NCBI RefSeq assembly: GCF_000718025.1
Contig: NZ_JODS01000029.1
Span: 108,555-172,554, forward strand
DNA: 64,000 nt
Source of the DNA: Kitasatospora purpeofusca
Lineage (GTDB): Bacteria > Actinomycetota > Actinomycetes > Streptomycetales > Streptomycetaceae
Direction: 5' to 3'
Positions 59,788-64,000 of this stretch are shown piece after piece. Position numbers and translations under genes: made by a program. The first letter of the stretch is position 1. The number at the start of each line of letters is the position of its first letter. Under the pieces are notes generated by a model, which saw nothing but the letters and a program-made list of their open reading frames with translations, was not told the DNA's origin and searched no databases.

Positions 59788-60255
59788 TTACACGCCCTGC
59801 GGCGTGTCCAGCACCTCCTTCGAGCGCGGCGAGTCCTCGGCGCAGACCGCCGTCACGAACTCGGCCAGCCGCGTCTGCGGCATGCCGCGCGCGATGTCCG
59901 CCTCGCTGATCATGCCGACCAGCTCGTGCTCCGGGTGGTTGATCACCGGCAGCCGCCGCACCCGGTACTGCTCCATCACCCGCAGCACCTGTTCGACGTC
60001 CTCGTCCGCCTCCACCGTCATCGGCCGCCCCTGGGCCACCTCGCCCGCGGTCACCTGCTCCGGGTCGAGGCCCTCCGCGACGCACTTCAGCACGATGTCC
60101 CGGTCGGTGAGGATCCCCAGGAGCTTCTGTCGTTCACCGCAGATCGGCAGCGCTCCGACGTCGCGTTCCTTCATGAGCCGGGCCGCGGTGGCGAGCGTCT
60201 CGTGCTCGCGCACGCACTCGGCCCCCTGATGCATGATGTCGCCCGCACTGGTCAT
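59788..60255 (-). CDS. Two-CBS-domain protein
   Basis: 155 residues forming one Bateman module. CBS1 is at about 5-65 (MHQGAECVREHETLATAARLMKERDVGALPI, 31 residues, then LLGILTDRDIVLKCVAEG). CBS2 is at about 75-135 (PMTVEADEDVEQVLRVMEQYRVRRLPVI, then LVGMISEADIARGM). Such stand-alone modules bind adenine nucleotides and resemble the mycobacterial hypoxic response protein 1. AGGAGG lies about 7 bases before ATG 60255. It lies downstream of the slipin gene on the same strand (76-base gap) and is followed by a strong palindromic terminator. Confidence 0.9.
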   Translation of the reverse strand: MTSAGDIMHQGAECVREHETLATAARLMKERDVGALPICGERQKLLGILTDRDIVLKCVAEGLDPEQVTAGEVAQGRPMTVEADEDVEQVLRVMEQYRVRRLPVINHPEHELVGMISEADIARGMPQTRLAEFVTAVCAEDSPRSKEVLDTPQGV

Positions 60256-60331
60256 GATCGGCCTCCTGACCTGCCTGCCACTCCCGTCACTCCATCGTGG
60301 TCCGGCCGCCGGGGCCCCGCCACCGGGCCGC

Positions 60332-61348
60332 CTACGCGGCGGCGCCCCGCCCGCCTTCGGGGCCCTCCGACGAGCCGGTCGGCGGGTCCAAGGGCGGGAC
60401 CGGCGGCACATCGAGCGGCGGGCTCTCCAACAGCTCTTCCAGCGGAGGGAGTTCGTGGACCTCGGCAGCACGTACCGGAGGCGTCCCGCTCTCCGCACCC
60501 GGCACCTCGGCCGGCTCCCCCGGCGCCGACGCGGCGTCCTCGGCCGCGGCCCGGCTGTCGGCCTCGCCCGCCGCCCGCCGATGGGTCTCCGCCGCACTGT
60601 CCAGGAAGCGCAGCAGCTCCACCGGGAACGGCAGCACCAGGGTCGAGTTCTTCTCCGCCGCCACCTCCACCACCGTCTGCAGCAGTCGCAGCTGCAGCGC
60701 CGCCGGGGTCGCGCTCATCACGGCCGCCGCCTCCGACAGCCGCGCGGACGCCTGGAACTCGCCGTCGGCCGTGATGATCCGCGCCCGCCGCTCCCGCTCG
60801 GCCTCCGCCTGCCGGGACATCGAGCGCTTCATCGACTCCGGCAGGGCGACGTCCTTGATCTCCACCCGGTCGATCTCGATGCCCCAGCCCAGGGCCGGGC
60901 TGTCGATCATCAGCTCCAGCCCCTGGTTGATCGGTTCGCGGTTGGCCAGCAGGTCGTCCAGCTCGCTCTTGCCGATGATCGACCGCAGCGAGGTCTGCGC
61001 GACCTGGGAGATGGCGAAGTTGTAGTCCTGCACATTGATGATCGCCTTCACCGGGTCCTCCACCCGGAAGTACACGACGGCGTCCACCCGGACGGTCACG
61101 TTGTCCCGGGTGATGCCCTCCTGCGCCGGGATCGGCAGCGTCACGATCTGTACGTTCACCCGGCGCAGCTTGTCCGCGACGGGCATCAGCGCGACCAGCC
61201 CCGGCCCGCGCACCTCGTCGCGCACCCGGCCGAACCGGAACACCACGCCCTGCTGGAACTGCTGCACGACGCGCAGGCTCAGCCCCGCCACCACGGCCGT
61301 CAGCATCAGCACCACGACCACGACCGCTATCACCACATCGACGACCAT
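60332..61348 (-). CDS. Slipin/SPFH (band 7) membrane protein
   Basis: 338 residues. An N-terminal hydrophobic helix (VVIAVVVVVLMLTAVVAGLSL) anchors an SPFH domain. Typical phrases are QGVVFRFGRVRDEVRGPGLV, VTVRVDAVVYFRVEDPVKAI, SLRSIIGKSELDDLLANRE and WGIEIDRVEIKDVALPESM (prokaryotic stomatin signature). A helical coiled-coil to about 250 (QAEAERERRARII) and an acidic Pro-rich tail follow. Slipins form membrane microdomain scaffolds. An NfeD partner is often adjacent in other bacteria but absent here. GAGGAGG lies 6 bases before ATG 61348. Confidence 0.92.
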   Translation of the reverse strand: MVVDVVIAVVVVVLMLTAVVAGLSLRVVQQFQQGVVFRFGRVRDEVRGPGLVALMPVADKLRRVNVQIVTLPIPAQEGITRDNVTVRVDAVVYFRVEDPVKAIINVQDYNFAISQVAQTSLRSIIGKSELDDLLANREPINQGLELMIDSPALGWGIEIDRVEIKDVALPESMKRSMSRQAEAERERRARIITADGEFQASARLSEAAAVMSATPAALQLRLLQTVVEVAAEKNSTLVLPFPVELLRFLDSAAETHRRAAGEADSRAAAEDAASAPGEPAEVPGAESGTPPVRAAEVHELPPLEELLESPPLDVPPVPPLDPPTGSSEGPEGGRGAAA

Positions 61349-61482
61349 CACGGCCTCCTCGCGCGGCAGCGAGCCCCGGCCGTCGCCGACCCAGTCTGCC
61401 GACGGCCGCCGGAACAGCTGGTTCCACGCTACGCCTGCCCCGTCCGGGCCGGAACGAACCTCCGGCAGCCCAGGACACGCCC

Positions 61483-61488
61483 TAGGAT
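61483..61488 (+). promoter_or_regulatory. -10 element of a leaderless udg transcript
   Basis: TAGGAT lies 7 bases before ATG 61496 with no ribosome site between. The -35 region is weak. Confidence 0.5.
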
Positions 61489-61495
61489 CGTCGCC

Positions 61496-62311
61496 ATGCC
61501 GCAGTCCCCCGCCGAGGAACCGGCCCCGGCCGACGCCCACGAGCACGCGGACGCCCCGGACCATCCGCAGCACCCGGCCGCGGCCGCCGCCCGGGCCCCG
61601 GACCTCACCGTGCTCGACCGTGTCGTCACCGGTTGCCGGGCCTGCCCCCGGCTGGTCGAGTGGCGCGAGGAGACGGCCCGCGTCAAACGCCGCGCCTACC
61701 TGGACTGGGACTACTGGGCCCGTCCGATCCCCGGTTTCGGGCCGCCCGACGCCCCGCTCGTCCTGGTCGGCCTCGCCCCCGCCGCGCACGGCGCCAACCG
61801 CACCGGCCGGATCTTCACCGGCGACCCCTCCGGCGACCTGCTCTACGCCGCCCTGCACCGCCTGGGCCTCGCCAACCGCGCGCTCTCCGTCCGGCACGGC
61901 GACGGCCTCGCGCTGCACGGCGTGCGGATCACCGACCCGGTGCGCTGCGCCCCGCCCGACAACAAGCCGAGCACCGTCGAGCGCGACACCTGCCGGCCCT
62001 GGATCGCCCGCGAGTTCGAACTGCTCCGCCCCACCGTCCGCAGCGTGGTGGCGCTCGGCGGTTTCGGCTGGCAGACGCTGCTCCCGGTGCTCGACGCGGC
62101 CGGCTGGACCGTCCCGCGCCCCCGGCCGCAGTTCGGCCACGGCGCGCACGTCACCCTGCCGGCCCGCGACGGGGGGCCGCCGCTGGAGCTGTACGGCTGC
62201 TACCACGTCAGCCCGCGCAACACGAACACCGGCCGGCTCAGCACCGTGATGCTGCGCGAGCTGCTCCGCACCGCCGCCCGGGCCGCCGGGCTCGACCCGG
62301 CGGAGGAGTGA
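61496..62311 (+). CDS. Family 5 uracil-DNA glycosylase (UdgB-like)
   Basis: Base-excision repair enzyme removing uracil and related deaminated bases. It has 271 residues. An N-terminal His/Ala/Pro-rich leader is followed by the iron-sulfur-type cysteines beginning GCRACPRLVEWREE. Motif A is GLAPAAHGANRTGRIFTGD near 92. It lacks the polar Asp/Asn of families 1 and 4, which defines family 5. The later VRCAPPDNKPS and motif B HVSPRNTNTGRLS (near 237) complete it. Further Fe-S ligands are in RDTCRPWI and YGCYHVSP. It is preceded by a leaderless-type -10. Confidence 0.92.
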   Translation: MPQSPAEEPAPADAHEHADAPDHPQHPAAAAARAPDLTVLDRVVTGCRACPRLVEWREETARVKRRAYLDWDYWARPIPGFGPPDAPLVLVGLAPAAHGANRTGRIFTGDPSGDLLYAALHRLGLANRALSVRHGDGLALHGVRITDPVRCAPPDNKPSTVERDTCRPWIAREFELLRPTVRSVVALGGFGWQTLLPVLDAAGWTVPRPRPQFGHGAHVTLPARDGGPPLELYGCYHVSPRNTNTGRLSTVMLRELLRTAARAAGLDPAEE

Positions 62312-62329
62312 CGGCGGAGGCATGACGGC

Positions 62330-62370
62330 GGGGAGCGGGGACGCGGAGGGATGACCGCGCCGCGCTCCCC
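62330..62370. terminator. Candidate bidirectional terminator
   Basis: GGGGAGCG/CGCTCCCC (62330-62337/62363-62370) with an inner CGCG pairing lies between the convergent udg and CHAD genes. Confidence 0.5.
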
Positions 62371-62376
62371 CGGACG

Positions 62377-63255
62377 TCAGACGAACCGGGTCAGCTCCGG
62401 CCGGGCCGCGCGCTCCCACACCTCCGGCAGCGCGAGCCGCGCCCGCTCCGCCTCCGCCAGCTGCTGCCCGTACAGCACGCCGTAGCCGAACGGCTCCTTG
62501 GAGGCGCGTGCCTGCTCGCGCAGCGCGGTCGAGGCCACCACCGCGTCCTGGTGCTCGCCGAGCACCTCCTGGACGGCCTTCATCCGGGCGACGTAGCGCT
62601 CGGCCGCCCGGCCCGCGACCGGCAGCGCCGTCTCGCCCGCGTACCGGGCGCGTTTGGCGGCCTTGCGGGCCTCGTGCAGCGCGGTGTCCTGTTCCTCGCC
62701 CCCGTCGGCCAGCGCGGTCCGGATCCGGTCGGCGGTGCGCCGCTGTTCCCGGGCGGCGACCCGCGTCAGTTCGGGGCCGGCCGCCCGGTCCGCCCGGCCG
62801 CGCAGCGGCGGGTCGGTGAGCAGCTCGGCGAGTCCGTCGGCGAGTGCCCGGCGGCGCGGGCTGTCCAGGGCGGCGACGACCTCGGGCCAGACCCGGCGGT
62901 ACTCGGCCTTGCCCCGGCGTTCCAGTTCGGCGGCGACCTGCTCAGGTCGGCACTCCGCGGGCAGTTCCCGGGCCCGCGCCGCGAGCCGTTCGCCCAGGAC
63001 CTCCTGGTCGCGGGCCCGGCCCAGCGCGGCCGCGAGCCAGCGCAGCTCGGCCACCAGTTCGTCGGTCGCTCCGGGGGCCAGTAGCCGCCGGTAGGTCCGG
63101 AACGCGCTGCGCAGGCGCCGGCAGGCGACCCGCATCCGGTGCACCGCGTCCGGTTCGTCGGCGCGTACGGCCTCGTCCAGCTCGGCCAGCACCTCTGCCT
63201 GTGCCCGGATCCGTCCGAGCACCACCTCACCCACGGTGACCATGTCACCGGCCAT
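62377..63255 (-). CDS. CHAD-domain protein (polyphosphate-associated)
   Basis: 292 residues, all alpha-helical. The CHAD hallmark histidines and basic helices are HRMRVACRRLRSAFRTYRRLL (near 45), LGRARDQEVLGERL, and LHEARKAAKRARYAGE with VLGEHQDAVV in the second half. CHAD domains bind inorganic polyphosphate through these basic faces. No CYTH domain is fused here, so the protein is the short form. ATG 63255 was chosen with a GGAAGGGG some 11 bases upstream; ATG 63243 is the alternative. It is monocistronic and convergent with udg. Confidence 0.9.
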   Translation of the reverse strand: MAGDMVTVGEVVLGRIRAQAEVLAELDEAVRADEPDAVHRMRVACRRLRSAFRTYRRLLAPGATDELVAELRWLAAALGRARDQEVLGERLAARARELPAECRPEQVAAELERRGKAEYRRVWPEVVAALDSPRRRALADGLAELLTDPPLRGRADRAAGPELTRVAAREQRRTADRIRTALADGGEEQDTALHEARKAAKRARYAGETALPVAGRAAERYVARMKAVQEVLGEHQDAVVASTALREQARASKEPFGYGVLYGQQLAEAERARLALPEVWERAARPELTRFV

Positions 63256-63436
63256 CCGCCTGCACCCCCTTCCGGGGCGTCCGGGAATCGCCTCCCAGGC
63301 TAGCCCGCACCCCCGCCCCGGGGCAGCGCAGCTTTCCGCCACCCCTACCCGTGCCGCGCGGAGCAGGAAGTCGGCGGATCCGACGTCCTGTGCACCGGTG
63401 CGGCGTCGGTTCGGCACCGCTGCGGCGCGGGTGGGC

Positions 63437-63823
63437 TCAGGGGCGCAGCTGGATGGCGAGGCACATGGTGTAGCCGACGAGGGCGGCGAAGAAGGTGACG
63501 GCGGTGGTGTAGCGGGCGGTGAAGGGGAGGCCGGCGAGGGCGGGGTAGAGGAGGACGGCGGTGCCGGCGGCGACGTCGGCGAGGTAGAGGCCGCGGGGCG
63601 GGAGGATGCCGGTGCTGCGGGCGGCCCAGCCGGTGGCGACGAGGAAACCCGTGAGCAGTATGAAGCCGGACAGCAGGCCGGAACCGATGCTGGAGAGCAC
63701 GGGGTGCGGCTCGGGCGGGAGTTCGCCCTCGGGGACGGCGGGGCGGAGTCGGTGGGCGACGGCCAGGGCGCCGACGGCGAGGGTCACGCAGGCGGCGGCG
63801 CTGAGCAGGGGGACGGGGTTCAT
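63437..63823 (-). CDS. Four-helix membrane protein
   Basis: 128 residues. Helices are at about 4-24 (LLSAAACVTLAVGALAVAH), 46-66 (GLLSGFILLTGFLVATGW), 80-98 and 104-124 (AVTFFAALVGYTMCLAIQL), with short loops and no soluble domain. I do not recognise the family. Its ATG overlaps the stop of the gene upstream (ATGA), so the two are translationally coupled and probably form a complex. Confidence 0.75.
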   Translation of the reverse strand: MNPVPLLSAAACVTLAVGALAVAHRLRPAVPEGELPPEPHPVLSSIGSGLLSGFILLTGFLVATGWAARSTGILPPRGLYLADVAAGTAVLLYPALAGLPFTARYTTAVTFFAALVGYTMCLAIQLRP

Positions 63824-64000
63824 CGGCGGCTCCGGGAGCTGGTGTGGTGGTGGCCGAGGGCCGCGGCGAGCGCGGCCGGGACGAGGACGGTGAGGAGGAG
63901 GACGGTCGTCCAGGTGGTGGGGTCGAGGCCGGCGGCCGGGGGTGCGGCCGGGGGCGGGGGTGCGGCGGCGACGGCGGTGAGGGTGGCGGTCGGAGCGGGG
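63820..64000 (-). CDS. Membrane protein, C-terminal fragment (5' end outside window)
   Basis: Only the last 59 codons are inside the window. They encode an Ala/Pro-rich stretch followed by one membrane helix (WTTVLLLTVLVPAALAAALG) and a short His/Arg tail, HHHTSSRSRR. The stop overlaps the next start by ATGA. A long Pro/Ala linker before a final helix suggests an externally exposed domain anchored at its C-terminus. Nothing more can be said without the upstream sequence. Confidence 0.65.
   Translation of the reverse strand, partial: PAPTATLTAVAAAPPPPAAPPAAGLDPTTWTTVLLLTVLVPAALAAALGHHHTSSRSRR

Noticed and set aside
1..64000. Insertion sequences, tRNA or rRNA genes, attachment sites
   Set aside because: No transposase or integrase motif, no tRNA cloverleaf and no rRNA-like sequence was recognised on either strand.

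Overview
The window is about 73% G+C with strong GC bias at third codon positions. It has AAGGAGG-type ribosome sites, several leaderless starts, two rare in-frame TTA codons, a SARP-type regulator, a three-ATPase type VII secretion EccC and a family-19 (DUF574) methyltransferase. This points to a filamentous actinomycete of the Streptomycetaceae (Streptomyces or Kitasatospora). It reads as ordinary chromosome-arm or semi-core DNA. I see no rRNA, tRNA, insertion sequence, phage or CRISPR array, and no complete biosynthetic cluster.

Layout. 1-7.2 kb: the 3' part of eccC and a 1115-residue proline/alanine-rich companion whose C-terminus looks like an ADP-ribosyltransferase fold. 7.2-8.7 kb: a chloramphenicol exporter (cmlR type) behind a leaderless 21-codon leader peptide and hairpins, which looks like an antibiotic-sensing attenuator. 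8.8-13.9 kb: a VPAMPG-repeat protein, an AfsR-like SARP/NB-ARC/TPR regulator with a TTA codon three codons before its stop codon, and a convergent unknown gene. 14-19.3 kb: DinB-like protein, methyltransferase, Tat-exported flavin amino-acid oxidase, short-chain dehydrogenase, secreted protein. 19.6-28.1 kb: stand-alone condensation-domain protein, secreted M1 peptidase, methyltransferase/rhodanese pair, secreted GH20 hexosaminidase, small secreted protein, polysaccharide-deacetylase lipoprotein. 28.3-36.2 kb: DUF574 methyltransferase, Fpg/Nei glycosylase, SRPBCC protein, a DsbA/VKOR disulfide-forming pair, adenine deaminase, succinate-semialdehyde dehydrogenase. 36.5-40.5 kb: a secreted actinohivin-like lectin followed by two tandem DUF2079 membrane proteins, the second with a TTA codon. 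40.6-47 kb: Ku with a long Lys/Thr/Ala tail, metallophosphoesterase, amino-acid permease, EI24 protein. 47.2-54.5 kb: secreted transglycosylase-like protein, TetR/MFS divergent pair with a perfect 12-bp inverted-repeat operator, GNAT, ThrE-like exporter, leaderless GT2 glycosyltransferase, HIT-like protein. 54.7-64 kb: FAD/Fe-S D-2-hydroxyacid dehydrogenase, PaaI-type thioesterase, a gene-less island with four copies of a 12-bp AT-rich palindrome and a C15-A-C23 tract, a TPR-like membrane protein running into that tract, CBS-domain protein, slipin, family-5 uracil-DNA glycosylase, CHAD protein and a two-gene membrane operon cut by the window end.

Functional themes are cell-envelope and secreted functions (T7SS ATPase, peptidase, GH20, deacetylase, lectin, transglycosylase, oxidative folding), DNA repair (Ku, Nei, Udg) and drug export. 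Convergent gene pairs are usually separated by long GC-rich perfect hairpins, which I annotate as terminators. The items most worth a second look are the actinohivin-like lectin, the chloramphenicol leader, the ACTTTGCAAAGT palindrome island next to the poly-C tract, and the TTA codon that is also the antisense stop codon of the neighbouring gene.
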